Both the position numbers and the translations under genes were made by a program. From Histoplasma ohiense (Eukaryota > Ascomycota > Eurotiomycetes > Onygenales > Ajellomycetaceae): DNA of 64,000 bases. Shown here in pieces: positions 1 to 12,495 of this stretch. Numbering within the stretch: position 1 is the first letter of the stretch; the number at the start of each line of letters is the position of its first letter. Location of the stretch: positions 2,790,001-2,854,000 of the forward strand of contig JAEVHH010000003.1 of the NCBI GenBank assembly GCA_017607445.1. The letters are read 5' to 3'. A model generated the notes under the pieces. That model was not told the origin of the DNA. It made no database searches and saw only the letters and a program-made list of their open reading frames with translations.

Positions 1-2690
1 TCCCTTCCATGTGTGATCATTGAGAAAGCTATTCATGAAGTCAGTGAATGTCTCTCATTCATCATCTGAAGCCTTGTCATGAAATGCATTTTGATCTTCT
101 TCAGAGCTACCATTGCTGATGAGAGCTCAGCATCTCAGTATAGAGTTGCAATAGATGTTGTATGAAAAACTGAAAGAACTTCTCTGACTGTCATGATAAG
201 CATCTTCTCAACTGTTTTCATATGTCATTTTAGACAGAAGCTGATCTTCTCACTTCTGTCTGTGTGTCTTACTGACTGCATACAGCTGCTGTACCAGGTC
301 TCTGTGCTATAGAGCAGTGAGAAAATCACACAGATAGTGATTATCTTTCACAGAGCATCTGCTGAGAGCTCATCTCTGATCTTCTTTAGACTTTGAATGT
401 GCTGAGTCACAGCTCTTGTCTTTTTTGCTCAGGCAGAGATATGTGGTCTTCAGATGAGTCTTCTATCAAAGTGTACACTCAGTCAGCAGAGTGCTGACTT
501 CTGTTCAGCTGAGGCAGTGACAGAATGTATGATCAGATTCTCTGATACAATCACTGACAGTGCTTCATTGTGTTGCTTTTTTGTGAGATGGATTATCTTA
601 AGTTTCTCTGATGCAAAGATCATCTTGTTTGTCTTCCCCCATCTCAGAATACTCTGTATATCATAGCTGAGAAGAATAGCATTGCTGTCAAGTGAGTGTA
701 TAGCTCATCAAGTATTCAAATCATCTGCATAATCAAAGCATAATTCTGAGTTCTGCCACAGCAGCTCTGTCAGATACAGAAGAAACAGTATTGATGATAG
801 AGAAAATCTCTGTGGCATGTCACATTGCATCTGATGTGCTGCTGTGGTGATCTTCTTCAGTCAGACCTGGGCTCTGCATTCAGTGAGAAAGCTGTCAATA
901 AGTTGTAGCAGCTCATGCAGCCATCTCTATTGTGTCATTCACTGAAGCAGCTATCTGCACAGCACAGCATCAAAGACACTTTGCACATTCATTGTGATCA
1001 TGAATATCTTTTTGTTTTGTGTGAAGACTGTCTTCATTTCATGAGTGAAAGCAGCTATCAGATTCATTGTCAATCATCTGAGCAGTGTCTCTTCATGCTG
1101 CAAGCTGACTACATCATGAATGAGTGCTGTGTACATCAGTTGTCTTGCAACAATGTGTTTCAGCTTCTTGGAGATTACTGAGAGAAGAATAATGAATCTT
1201 CAGAAGTGAACTGAGCTTCTGTTTCTCTTATCTATCTTGAATATCATTGTCATCTCTGTCAGCTTCCAGATTTGTGGGAAGTGGCAGAGCTGGAGGCAGC
1301 AGTTGTATAGCTGCTGTACAAAAAGAGACATATACTGTCAGCATATCTTAAGCAGCTGCACTGTGATTTCATCTGTGTCTGAAGAGATACTCTGTACTTC
1401 AATGATGTTGCACTCTACCTCCTTCATCTCAATCTGGGGATCTCAGAGCAGGTTTCTCATGCTACTTCAGTACTCATCATTCAATGAATTGTATTTCAGA
1501 TCATTGACTGAGTTGTATCATTTCAGAATGACTTGTCAAAGTGTCTCAGCTTTGACAGCTGTCTCTTCTATAATCTGATCCTCAATCACCAGAGAGAGTG
1601 CTCTGAGGTTGAGTTTCAGCTCATGTTATGCTATTATCTGATACAGATCTCTGCCATCTCTGATCTCATTGATCATCTGTCTTCAGTATACACACTTGGC
1701 CTTGCACACTGTGTTCTTGAACCAGTGCTTTGCAGTCTCTGTCTGATGAGTGATGAGCTCTCAATGTGCTCTTTGACAGTCTGCTGTTCATCAGAAGGCT
1801 GTAGTCTGTTCTTATTGTACTGACTTACTGACTATCTGAGCTGCAGTCAGAAGATTCTGAGTGAAGTGTTGAATCAGATTATCAAGCTGTGTCACATTCT
1901 CAACTCTATCTGAGCAAAGTATGTTCATCATGAGATCTATAACAAGATCTGCAAAGAGCTTCAGCTGAGAGTCTGTGACTTTGATCTGAGCTCTGCTCTG
2001 CTGTGTCTGAGGTGTTGTCAGCAGCATAGTAATTATAGACTGATGATCTGAGCTGCAGTGTAAATCTTGGCACACTGAAGTGGAAGCAAAGACTACATTG
2101 AAGAAGGTGAGATCAATCACATAATCTGCTGCATGAGTTGAAATGCTTATCTCTTTCACAAAGTCTATTTCATGTTCACTGATCCACTGAACAAGCTCCT
2201 CTTCTTGGTGCAGATTCACTGCCTCTGATTCAAAGACATCATATCATACATTGAAATCCCCATCTACTAGACAGTGAGCTGGTGAACTCAAATTGATCAG
2301 ATAGTTCATGACTGTGTCTGTCTCAGACTGTCTGTACACATTGAGAATGTGGCAGTCATTGACACTGACTCACAGCAGATCTCTGTTTTGCACAGATTGA
2401 TATTGCTGTGCTCTTATCTTTGAATCCTTGTATACATATGTCATGACTCAGAGTCTCTCCTTCTCTCACTGCTTCAGATTAGTGTCATCTCAGTGATCTA
2501 TGAGTGCAAAGCACTCATATGCTAAGTGATTAGAAGTTTTGATGTCAGAGTGTGTGTAAGACTTCTGTATACAGATCACTTCACAGCTCTGCTTGAAAGC
2601 AAGCTGTAGAGCTGCTGTGTGACAGAGAACTGCTCTGACTGTATTTACTCAAAAGATCTGCAAAGAACAATTTTTCTGCTGATTGTTTCT
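1..2690 (-). pseudogene. LINE alpha ORF2: endonuclease and reverse transcriptase, broken and incomplete
   Basis: ORF2 would nick the target DNA and copy the LINE RNA by target-primed reverse transcription. The N-terminal APE-type endonuclease is recognised by GDFNV (2247-2261), an IDLTFFN stretch near 2120 and SDH (about 2040-2052). The longest open piece (1812-2219) covers the C-terminal half of this domain. The reverse transcriptase follows, with the catalytic YADD box at 720-731. Many TGA codons break the frame, mostly where arginine or tryptophan is expected. The RNase H part lies outside the window. The ORF2 start is not resolved; 2690 is approximate. Confidence 0.82.
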
Positions 2691-4456
2691 GCAGCATCAG
2701 CTGCATCACTGATGTTGATGTTCTAGTATAAGAAGTCATTTAATGAGCTGCTGTCAAAGTTCATCTGCAGAATGAGATTGAAGAGTTTCAGATCTGTTGT
2801 CTGCATGCTGAGACTAGACTGCTCTTTGACTGCTTGGCTATACTGTCACTCTGCTGTGCAGACTGAGCATCATCTGATGTGAATCATCTGTCAGATAATG
2901 TTCTCTTCACTGATGAAGCTCTGAGTAGTCATTTACTTGCAGAATGCTAGCTCAGTGGGCTGTGTTGACTGAGTTGATTGAGTGAATGATGTAGATACCA
3001 TCACTGCAATCATTGATACTGGCTGTGCTGACAGTGATTGCCACTTCTGAGTGTCTCTGTGACATCTGTTATCAAGACAGTGGACAGCTGCTAGCTTCTT
3101 TTGAGTTAGATATCTGAGGATGTCATTCACACATCTGGGTGTGGCAGAGCAGTGCTGATGCTCAGCTGAGTAGAGTTGACAGCAGTTGACACATCATAAT
3201 GCTTTCTTGCACTTCACATTTGTTGACCCTCTGTGCTGACTTGTGGGCTTGCTGCAGTTGGAGCATCTCATCAGTCATGCACACTTTGATGAGTGGCAGT
3301 ACCTCTGGCATTCTGAGTCATATCTCACTGCCAGTGACCTTTTCTCAATGAGTCTGACTCTTTCACTGACATTGAAGAGTGAGAAGTCTTTCACTGAGGT
3401 GAGGAAGAAGACAATCTATATAATCTTTTCCATCTTGAGATTCACTTCATGTTGCAAGGATTGACAGCTCACTGATTTTATCTTTGTCTGAGTCAGAACC
3501 TCTTTCTCAATCATCTTATCTGTGGGGATTCTAGCTTCTTCCCAATTCTGGACAAATTTCAGAATCTCTGAAACAGTATAATTGTATCACTGCTCTGATA
3601 GCTGAATCTCTGTGATGTCAAGAACTTCACAGAGAGTAATCACTGTCTTCTCAGTGATCAGAGCATTGTATATGCCTCTGTTGCTTGATGTGATCACTCA
3701 ATCTATTCTGATGAGCTTCATCTTCAGCACATTAGCCACATCCCCCACCCTCTGAATGTTTGCAATGATTGTCTGCTGCACAGTATATGACTGCAGCTGA
3801 GTGACTTATTTCTCTGACTGAAGAATGATGAGAACTTGTGAGTTCTTCTGCTGCTTTGTGTTCTCTGTGAAGCTTCTTGACTGACTGATGTTCTTGAGCT
3901 GCAGATCAGCTCCACTAGCTCTGTCAGTTGAGAAAGCTGCAGTCTTGACAGAGATAACTTCAGAGAGAGCAGAATTTTTTCTCTTCTGTGCAATGCTCAC
4001 TCAGATAGTCAGCTCTCTCACAGTTGTCTTTGCTGAATTTGACTGTGGGTGAGTATTCAGAGCAGCACTCTCTCTCAGAGTTGATGCTGCACTCAGATCT
4101 GCTGTCACATATGTGATGAATCTTTCACAGAAGATTTGAGCAAAGTTCTGACTGGCTGACTGTTTCTTCTTCTCAATTCAGCTGTTCAGAATTCTTGTCA
4201 ATCTGATGAGAGTCTTCTGCTGCAGATTCTGTTGCTGTTGAGTCTTCTCAAACTGCTTCTATAGCTGAGAGGTGGCTGTGAGAATGCTGTCACTGACTTC
4301 TTTGAGAACTGAAGAAGATATTGTAACAGTCTTTCTCTGCCTCTTATCAGTCTTTTCAGTAACAAAATTGATCAGTGACTCCGGCTCCAGTGATCTGGTG
4401 TAGGCCATGTCAATGTCCTTGAATGGATGGGAGGGTGTTGAGAGCTCCATGACCAC
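2690..4456 (-). pseudogene. LINE alpha ORF1: nucleic-acid-binding protein with Cys/His knuckles, broken
   Basis: The start chosen is the ATG at 4456 (MVMELSTP), conserved in LINE beta and, with one change, gamma. An N-terminal region rich in charged residues (DKRQRKTVTISSS) is followed by a helical middle and, near 3060-3300, a C-terminal cluster of Cys/His knuckles with the fragments SAEHQHCSA and HCLDNRCHRD. This fits ORF1 of Tad1-like LINEs, which coats the LINE RNA. Several TGA/TAA codons split the frame. A TAA at 2933 is shared with gamma but beta reads through there, so the true end is uncertain; 2690 is an estimate. Confidence 0.72.
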
Positions 4457-4604
4457 TCAACCTGTGCAGTACACACACATAGAGTAATTGCAGAGGGTGT
4501 GCGATGATGTTGAATGGGTTGAAGGATTAAAATTACATGAAAAACAGTTAGAAAATTGGAAAAATTCAAATGTACCCCTACGTTCATGGGTAGTTGTAAG
4601 AATG

Positions 4605-6331
4605 TATTGTCTGATGTAGATCATCTGTCAGATGATATTCTCTTTACTGATGAAACTCTGAGTAGCTGTCTGCTTGTGAGATGCTAGTCTGATAAGCTGT
4701 GTTGACTGAGTTGATTGAGTGAATGATGTAAATATCATCACTGTAATCATTGATACTGACTGTGCTGATGATGATTGCCACTTCTGAGCATCTCTGTAAC
4801 ATCTGTTATCAAGACAGTGAATAGCTGTTAGTTTCTGAGTTAGATATCTGAGAATGCTGTTCATATATCTGAGTGTGGCAGAACAGTGCTGATGCTCAGC
4901 TGAGTAGAATTGACAGCAGTTGATATATCATGATACTCTCTTACATTTCATATTTATTGATTTCTTGTGCTGACTTGTGAGCTCACTGCAGTTGAAGTAT
5001 CTTGTCAGTTGTATACACTTTGATAAATGACAGTACTTCTGATATTCTGAGTCATGTCTCACTGTCAGTGATCTTTTCTCAATGAGTCTAGCCCTCTCAC
5101 TGACATTGAAGAGTGAGAAGTCTTTCACTGAGATGAGAAAGAAAACAATTTATATAATTTTCTCTGTCTTGAGATTCACTTCATATTGTAAGAATTGACA
5201 GCTCATTGATTTTATCTTTATCTGAGTCAGAATCTCTTTCTCAATCATTTTATCTGTGGAAATTCTTGTCTCTTTTCAGTTCTGGACAAATTCTGAGATT
5301 TCTGAGACAGCATAATTGTATCATTGCTCTGATAGCTGAATCTCTGTGACATTAAGAACTTCATAGAGAGTAGTCACTGTCTTCTCAGTGATCAGAGTAT
5401 TATGTATGTCTCTATTACTTGATGTGATTGCTCAATATGTTCTGATGAGGTTTATCTTCAGCATATTAGCCACATTCTCTATTCTCTGAATGTTTGCAAT
5501 GATTGTCTGCTGCACAGTATATGACTGCAGCTGAGTGATTCATTTCTCTGACTGAAAAATAATGAGAACTTATGAGTTCTTCTGCTGTTTTGTATTCTCT
5601 GTGAGACTTTTTGATTGACTGATGTTTTTGAGTTGCAGACTGACTTCACTAGCTCTGTCAGCTGAGAAAGCTGTAGTCTTGACAGAAGTAGCTTCAGAAA
5701 GAACAGAATTTTTTCTCTTCTGTACAATACTCATTCAGATAGTTAGCTTTCTTACAGTTGTCTTCACTGAATTTGACTGTGAGTAAGTATCTGAGACAGT
5801 ATTCTTTCTCAGAGTTGATGCTGCACTCAGATCTGCTGTCATATATATGATGAATCTTTCACAGAAGATTCAGACAAAGTTTTGACTGACTGACTATTTC
5901 TTCTTCTCAATTCAGCTGTTCAGAGTCTTTGTCAATCTGATGAGAATCTTCTATCACAGATTCTGTTGCTGTTGAGTCTTCTCAAACTGCTTCTATAGCT
6001 GAGAGGTGATTATGAGAATGCTGTCACTGACTTCTTTGAGAATTGAAGAAGACATTGTAACAGTCTTTCTCTGTCTCTTATCAGTCTTTTCAGTAACAAA
6101 ATTGATCAGTGACTTCAGCTTCAGTGATCTGATGTAGACTGTGTCAATGTCCTTGAATGGACAGAAGGGCATTGAGGGCTCCATGACCACTTAATCTGTG
6201 CAGTACACACACATAGAGTAATCACAGAGAGTGTGTGATGATGTTGAACAGATTGAAGGGTTAAAATTATATGAAAAACAGTTAGAAAATGAAAAATTCA
6301 AATGTATCTCTACATTTATGAGTAGTTGTAT
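4605..6331 (-). mobile_element. LINE beta, same family as alpha; 5' part only, split by alpha
   Basis: This second minus-strand copy covers the 5' UTR and ORF1 only. It aligns closely with alpha 2870-4604, but stops at 4605 where alpha begins, so alpha sits inside beta and the rest of beta must lie left of the window. The 5' end at about 6331 abuts G2m gypsy reverse-transcriptase sequence, showing that beta inserted into G2m. Its left-hand target duplication is outside the window. Confidence 0.82.
4628..6190 (-). pseudogene. LINE beta ORF1: Cys/His-knuckle protein, broken
   Basis: This is the same protein as alpha ORF1, starting at the equivalent ATG (6190, MVMEPSMPF). The knuckle region at about 4860-5040 (minus) is better preserved than in alpha: FNCSELTSQHKK, then INCCQFYSTEHQHCSA, then HCLDNRCYRDAQKW. 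Stops are mainly TGA. Past the position where alpha and gamma carry TAA, beta stays open (HKQTATQSFISKEN). This suggests that the TAA in those copies is a mutation and that ORF1 is longer. The frame ends at the alpha junction. Confidence 0.7.
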
Positions 6332-7376
6332 CAGTGCATCAGCTGAGCTACTGAATGATTGTATTCATTCTTTATCTAATGCATTTTTTAAATATTCTCT
6401 TACAGCAGCTAACTCAGTTTCAGAGAGATTGTATATCAGTATAAATGAAGATTGAATATCAGATTCAAAATCTATACAGTGTTTCATCTCTTCTGATCTT
6501 TTTATGCTTATAGCAGCTTCTTCTGAGAAGATATGTGCATATGACATGATATAATTGAGTAGATCAATCAGCAAGTCTGAATATGCAGCTGAGAATATAC
6601 ATGAAGTATACTTTGAGTTTTTTGAATATTCTGTAGATAATATTACAAGTATTTCTACTCTATCTTCTGTGAGAACTTCAGCTAAGACATTTTATTCAGA
6701 AATAATTTGAGACTGTTGTTCATTTTCAGAGCTTCTAAAGAAGAATTGTTCATCTGATCAATCTATAAGAGAATTTGTTTGTCTTAATCAAGGAAATTCT
6801 AATACAAGATTGTAGTTCTTCATTTTCATTATATGAAAGAAATGAGATATTTGCTGTGTATTACCTTTGTGATCAGTGACAGTAGTTGCAATGTTATACT
6901 CTTCAAAGAAGTGTATTATACATTCATCAATTGATTTGATCATTTTGATTTTACAGTGAGCAGCTTCTAGATTGTGATTCTTTATCCAAAATTCATTGAC
7001 ACAGTTCACTTCTGATTCAGAGTCTACTAGTGCAAGCATTTTTTGCAGACTCTTAGATGTAGCAAGTTTCACTATGACAGTGAAGCTTAAGGTGTTTTTG
7101 CATTGACTTTCCACATTTATAGCTGTCATTGCAAGCTGAATGATATATCTTAAGTGTTTTTTGAGTTCTTTGAGTTCTTCATGTCTTTCATATCAGATTT
7201 TGAGTTGAACTTGGTGTTTTTGGATTCATCTTTGGATTGTTTGAAGCATGAATTGATGGTATGTTCTGATTGCTTGCAATAACAGCAATATTTCAATTGA
7301 ATGAAGTCATTGAACTTTGTAGTGTCATTTCATCTGCATTTGTTTTGTGATCTATTATCAGCATTATTTCTGTTGT
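6332..7376 (-). pseudogene. G2m gypsy: reverse-transcriptase N-terminus and protease, broken
   Basis: This is a piece of the oldest element in the window, a minus-strand Ty3/gypsy of the G2 family. On the minus strand it reads from gag/protease (7129 downwards; protease motif LVDSESEVN near 7010-7040) into the linker before reverse transcriptase (6365-6574, ESDIQSSFILIYNLS). G2p 22790-23850 gives a collinear match. It is cut on the right by G1m (TSD gttgt, 7372-7376) and on the left by LINE beta. The remaining pol would lie left of the window. The glycine of the usual D-[ST]-G protease motif is Glu here and in G2p. Confidence 0.82.
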
Positions 7377-7910
7377 TGTAACGGGCGTACTTCGATTAAC
7401 GATTTGATACTATTCTAATTACAGATTACAAATTGATTAAGAAAAGAAAGAGAAAAGAAATCAGAAGAAAAGGTTGTATGAAGAGAGTTCTTATAGAGAG
7501 AAATTCAGAGTGGAAGAATATCAGAAGCCACTCCATAGTGGAGTGCAGAGCAGAAGAACATTAAGAGCTACACAGAAGAATCATTAGAAACTATACAAAT
7601 GCAGAGTGTGGGATGAGAGAATCATTGAAGACTACACAGAAGAATCATTAGAGATTATATGAGTGTGAAACACAGAGTAAGAGAATGTTAGAAGCTATAT
7701 GAAAGAATCATTAGAGACTACACAAGTGCAGAGCACAGAGCAGAAGAACATTAAAAGCTATACAGAAAAATTGTTAGAAACTACACAAGCACAGAGCACA
7801 GAGTGAAAGAACATTGAGAATTATACAAGATCACAACAGTCAGAAACAAGTGAATGCAGAAGAAGAGTTGATTGTGTAAGTTAATTACTAACAGATACTA
7901 ACTCATCACA
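7377..7910 (-). repeat. G1m 3' LTR, 534 bp
   Basis: It starts tgtaacgggcgtac and ends ctcatcaca, the usual TG...CA ends. Read on the minus strand, the inner edge is preceded by a purine tract (aaaagaggataa) that would prime plus-strand synthesis. Inside is a run of about 25-45-bp imperfect repeats around agaagaatcattagaaacta. Confidence 0.93.
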
Positions 7911-8763
7911 TTATCCTCTTTTATTGAGATGAATGAGAACTTGTAGATGTTGAGAATGACAGTGTTCTTCAAGACAGATGCAGATTCCCAGATCAGACAA
8001 TCATATTCTACTCATTTGATGAGATATTCACAGTGATGATGGTTGATTCTATTGTCAAGAATTGCTTCAATTTCTCACTTGAGTTCATTATCTTCTTCTA
8101 CAATGATGAGTGGCTGTCAATTGAAGATTCTCTGTGAGGGGAATAGATCCTTAGCTGTGGATCAGAGCAGGTTTGTATGAAAGATATTGTGGATATCAGA
8201 CAGAGTGTTGAGTTGATAATTGTGTGTGTCTAGCACTTTCTTCACTGTATATTTAGTGTGATGATAATCTAGTATATATGAGAGATGATCTGTTCTTATA
8301 TTCTTGAGATTCAGTCAGACTTTGTCTTCTACATAATATCAGATTGCAGAACTTCTTCTGATGTTTGCTTGATTTTTATAATCTTACTGAGTGCTGATCA
8401 TTGAAGCTTTTGCTCATTTGTGAACTTTTTTCAACTTACTCATGATGTTCTCTGCTGTCTGTATGAAACTGCAGATGTACACAGTTTCTCAGAGAGTCTC
8501 AGAGAAGTTCAGAATCTCTAAGTTGTATCTGTGTAGAAGAAAGAATGAACTTATATCTGTTGTAACAGAATCTCAACTGTTAATTGCAATCTCAGTATGT
8601 GACAGCAGATTGCTTCAGTTGTCTTGTGTGTAATTGCAGAACTTACAGAAAATGTTTTTTATTCTTTATATCATTCTCTCAGTTGCTCCATCAGTCTCTG
8701 AGTGATATGCTGTTGATAACTTTCATTTGATTCTTAATAATTGGCATACATGGGCCCAGAGTG
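7911..8763 (-). pseudogene. G1m integrase C-terminal part, broken
   Basis: This is the 3' end of the G1m pol frame, collinear with G1p 57605-58457 on the opposite strand. It holds the integrase core end, the linker and the chromodomain-like tail. It stops at the G3p insertion (8764) and resumes at 41183. The ORF at 8442-8633 on the plus strand is an antisense shadow and has a twin at 57735-57932. Confidence 0.82.
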
Positions 8764-8909
8764 TGTGGTAATTTCGGCTTATTATTCTTCCGTGGTGTAC
8801 GCCACCCTCTATTATTAAGGATGGTGTATGCTACTGCACTAGTTATTTCATATAAGAAGAGCTGCAAAGCTTAGAAGCTTTGAACAGCTTAAGCAATCTT
8901 TGAACTACA
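8764..8909 (+). repeat. G3p 5' LTR, 146 bp
   Basis: Starts tgtggtaatttcggc and ends gaactaca. All four G3 LTRs in the window are exactly 146 bp. The pair differ mostly by C/T or G/A changes at CpG sites. Confidence 0.92.
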
Positions 8910-10516
8910 TCTGATAGCATGTCTAAACTGAAGAGAGTATATGCTTCTGAGGGTGTGATAATTCTGCCTATAACATGAGTTGTAGTTATCATGTCAGTGT
9001 GGTCATCTCTATGCTCTAGAGCTTGATCATATGAATGAGTGGTGAAGTTGAAACACTTTCAATTGCAAAATTGGTAGCAGATGACTCACTGTCATATATG
9101 AGATGAGTTGAGGGCATAGAAAGACAGTGTAGAGATGAACAACAATTCAAAGAATCACTCTACTCACAAGCTTAAGAAGAAATCAGTCAGTTGTATGATC
9201 AAGAAAATATCAACAAAAAATCAACTACAAACAATATTCTTAAGATATAGAGAAAAGTATACAATCAATGATAATCATCATGAACATCTTCAACCAACAC
9301 TCATTCCTTGTACTCAAACTGAATGAAATACAACTGATTTTCAAAGATCTATAAGAAGCAGTACACAGAGCAGCAGCTCTCACATCTGAGAACAACAAGC
9401 TTCTCATCCACAACACCTTGTTGAAGGAGATATTGACAATGCATAATCTTTATCAAACAGAGCTCAAGATGCAGAAGAAATGTCAGTGTGTGAAAATCAC
9501 TCAACAACAAACAGCAGATGCTGTGAGCTTTGCAGATAGTCTTATAAATATCAGAAACAAATAAAACACTCAGATAACTGATCTGCACTGAGAGCTGAAG
9601 CGCATACATCTCAAAACTGAACATTCAGCAATACTCAAGATTTTATTATATAGCTTAATCAACTCTTCAAACATCAACACCTCATCTAACAACTCTGACT
9701 CAGTATACACAGCACAAACAGTGTTCTCTGAGAATACATCAATCATCACAGAATATATCAAGCCAGACAATCTATCTAATTCATCACACTTTGATGATGA
9801 GTGTAAGAACAACACTGCTCTCAACTGGTTGAATCAGATGTATTCACACTATCATATAAAGTGTAAGATCACAGAATGACAATTCATCAAATTACAGCAG
9901 ATCTTGCATGCAGCATCTATTCTCAAGAGAAAAGCTAGATCTCTTTGAATGACAGCTGAAAAGTTGAATATAGAAGCATCTGATAAGTATAAGTTATCAC
10001 AGAAGTGAGACAATTTTGCAAGATGAATTCTGCATAACTTCAAGAAACTAGACATCAAAGACAAACATTATGAATGCTTCATAGAATGCAAGCAAGAAAA
10101 AGACCTCACATCATACTACATTCATTTCAGCTTATGTTATCTTGCAATGAATCAAGAGCTCTCAACATCTTTCTGTCTACAAATCTTCATACATGACTTA
10201 GACATCAATCTATACACCAAGTGAAAGTGTCTTAACCCACAGCCACAGATGGTGGAGGAAATATATGAAACACTACTCTTGAGAGAACAAGCAAGTAAGC
10301 TGTGAAAGTAAGCAACAAGAATGCAGATGAATGCAAGAAAACTCACATCTACATTCATTACTCCATCATCAAGACATCTGAATGTGATGAATATCAATCT
10401 CAATGCTATCACAAGAGCTCTGAACCCCCCCAAGAAGAATTTGCCAGAGTGGGTAGTCTAATGTCACAAACACAGAGCATGCTTTCACTGTGGCAGACAG
10501 AATCATAACACAAAAG
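8910..10516 (+). pseudogene. G3p gag, N-terminal and middle part, broken
   Basis: The structural Gag frame begins shortly after the 5' LTR. The clearest open stretch is 9135-9326 (MNNNSKNHSTHKLKKK, basic N-terminus), with a helical middle after it. Near 10460-10516 lies the nucleocapsid zinc knuckle ACFHCGRQNHNTK, cut before its last Cys by the G3m insertion. The frame continues at 20946. G3m carries the same gag on the other strand (18920-20580), which confirms the join. Stops are mostly TGA. Confidence 0.78.
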
Positions 10517-10662
10517 TGTAGTTCAAAAATTGCTTAAGCTGTTCAAAGCTTCTAAGCTTTGCAGCTCTTCTTATACAAAATAACTAGTGCAGTAGTGTAT
10601 ATCATTCTTAATAATAGAGAGTGGCATACACCACAGAAGAATAATAAGCTGAAATTATCACA
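10517..10662 (-). repeat. G3m 3' LTR, 146 bp
   Basis: Reads tgtagttcaaaaattgc to gaaattatcaca on the plus strand. Read on the minus strand it is preceded by the purine tract gatagagaagaa, as expected for a 3' LTR. Confidence 0.92.
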
Positions 10663-10699
10663 TTCTTCTCTATCAAATCTGTCTATACTCTTGTGATGG

Positions 10700-12495
10700 A
10701 AATAGTGTTATGCCATGCACGCCTGCTTTTGTGATGTGCTATTCCACAATAGGTAAGGTGCTCACTTTGCACACACAAGAGTCTCTATCACAACAACACT
10801 GACTCATCACTAATCAATATCATGTTCACAACTATTCTCTTTCATTCACTCTCTCATACACTCAATCTCTCTTGCTCTGCTTCAATTGTTCTATACATCT
10901 ATCCTCTTCTATTGAATGTCTAGCTTCTCTATTCTGTGATATGATCTCTGATCACTGTGTCTCTCACTGTTCTGATTGCATTATGTGATTTATTGATAAG
11001 TTCTTGTCAATCAAATCTTGTTGAAAGCTAATCTGACTGCAAATTGATGGCTTTCACAGTTGCTAACTGTTGTTAGCTTCTACTCTTCATTGTCAGAGTG
11101 TATATTTTGTTCATGATTGTCTCATCTTCTCTTTCAATGCCTCTTCTATGTGTGATTTCACTTCTGTTGAGAAGATCGCCTCTGCTGATGCTGTGGGGGC
11201 AGAGTGTGATGATGACAACATCAGCAAAGTAGTTGATGAGGATGTAGACAGTGATGATAGTGTTTGTGAAGATACTGTGATAATGAATGTCTCTGTGTTG
11301 TCCTCTGCTGCTGTCTTCTCTGCTTTCACTGATTTCCTCTCTCTCACTCTCATCAATCTCTCTCTTTTCTCTCATACTGATTCCTCTCTCTCATCTGAGA
11401 CTCTGTGTATCTTCTGCAGCTCTTCTCTCTATCCTTCACACTTCTCTTTCATTTCCACTATCTCTGTCAAAACATGATTTCACATGCAAGTACTGTACAA
11501 CACAACTCAATTCATCAGTTATTCATCTGTTGTGCTTCTTGCTTAAAGTAAGTACAAGATTTTTAGCAATCTTACACACTCTCTGAATTCTGCTGTTGTT
11601 TGTATCAATTGTGCTGAGTGTATATTATACCTCTTCTTGTCTCTTTTCTACAATTTTTATTCTAACTTTCATAGACAAAATTGTACAGAGTCTCTGTGTT
11701 GTTGAGATTATGACAGACAAAAATCTTCACATTATATTCACTTACATCAACTTCTGCATCACTTCTCTGTCTTTGTATGCTTTCAGCTTATCAGATGAGT
11801 GTCTTTGTTCTTTTTGTTGATGAATGACTTTCAATTTGATCATTCATAGAAAGGAGATATGTATTCAAGATAGTCTGAACAGTGATGTGATGTTTTTTTA
11901 TACCCACAGTGAGTATATATCTGTTTCTTGTGCTGATTGTGTGAGGGGCAAAGAGTCATTTCAATTTTGCATTCTATTTTCTGTATGTGATCATTCTGTC
12001 AGCTGCTTTTGTCTCTGCTGCAACTGTCTCTGAAGTTTCAAGAAGAGTTTCTATTTCTTCAGTAAGTATACATTTCTTTCTTCTTATTGTGATGACTGTT
12101 AATATTCTACAGTTACTTCTGACATCACTCTGTGTATGCTTATCTCTGCTCTCTTCTCAGATTCTTTCATGACTCATTCACTCTTCTTCACTCTCAATTT
12201 CACTCTCTCTCTTTCTTCTTTTTCTTCAACTTTCATTGAGTGAGTATCTGTCACTCATTCTTATAGAAGTTCAGATATTCATTCAACTGCTCTGTCTGCT
12301 TCTTTCTTGTTCTTCTCTTTTCTGATTGATTTTTCTCTGTGTACACATACTCATTGTTTTGTTGAGCTTTCTGTGAATCTCTCTATTGAAGATATTGAAT
12401 TGATGTGTCAGACTCTGCATAAGATGAAGATGTGCACTGCACTTCTATGCATGTGTCTTGAGATTCTGAAGTCCTTGATGCAGGCTGATTTTTAG
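10700..12495 (+). pseudogene. Antisense spliced cargo gene of G3 (copy in G3m)
   Basis: This gene lies between the G3m pol and 3' LTR but on the opposite strand. The main frame runs 11070-11547 (acidic stretch, DEDVDSDDS), then an intron at 11548-11674 (GTAAGT, branch ttctaac, atag), exon 11675-12061, a second intron at 12062-12112 (GTAAGT...ctacag, 51 bp), and a last exon 12113-12495 ending LMQADF. The middle exon has a Cys cluster: CADCVRGKESFQFC, then more Cys. A short 5' exon near 10710-10757, before gtaagg, is possible but unproven. Breaks within the frame are mainly TGA plus one TAA, so it is a decayed copy. The same gene is in G3p (39560-41010 plus 31936-32405, minus). Function unknown; the Cys spacing suggests a zinc-binding, perhaps DNA-binding, protein. 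Confidence 0.62.

Larger units (their letters stand above)
1..4604 (-). mobile_element. LINE alpha, Tad1-like non-LTR retrotransposon (3' part outside window)
   Basis: This minus-strand LINE runs from its 5' end at about 4604 leftwards out of the window. Its order is 5' UTR, ORF1 with Cys/His knuckles, then ORF2 with endonuclease and reverse transcriptase. It aligns along its whole length with LINE gamma (45976-61644), which supplies the missing 3' part and shows that the 5' terminus (cttacaactac on the minus strand) is shared. At 4604/4605 the sequence switches to the inside of another LINE, beta, so alpha inserted into beta. Its target duplication would lie left of the window and cannot be checked. 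Confidence 0.88.

Noticed and set aside
8442..8633. Open frame with a conserved twin at 57735-57932
   Set aside because: Both are antisense to the integrase C-terminus of G1; conservation follows from the sense gene, and no intron or start signal supports it.
8764..8909. Four 146-bp repeats as independent MITEs
   Set aside because: Adjacent gag and purine tracts, and identical lengths, show that they are the paired LTRs of G3p and G3m.
11287..11586. Ser/Leu-rich ORF in G3m
   Set aside because: It is out of frame with the antisense exon (11070-11547) whose splice phase continues into the next exon.
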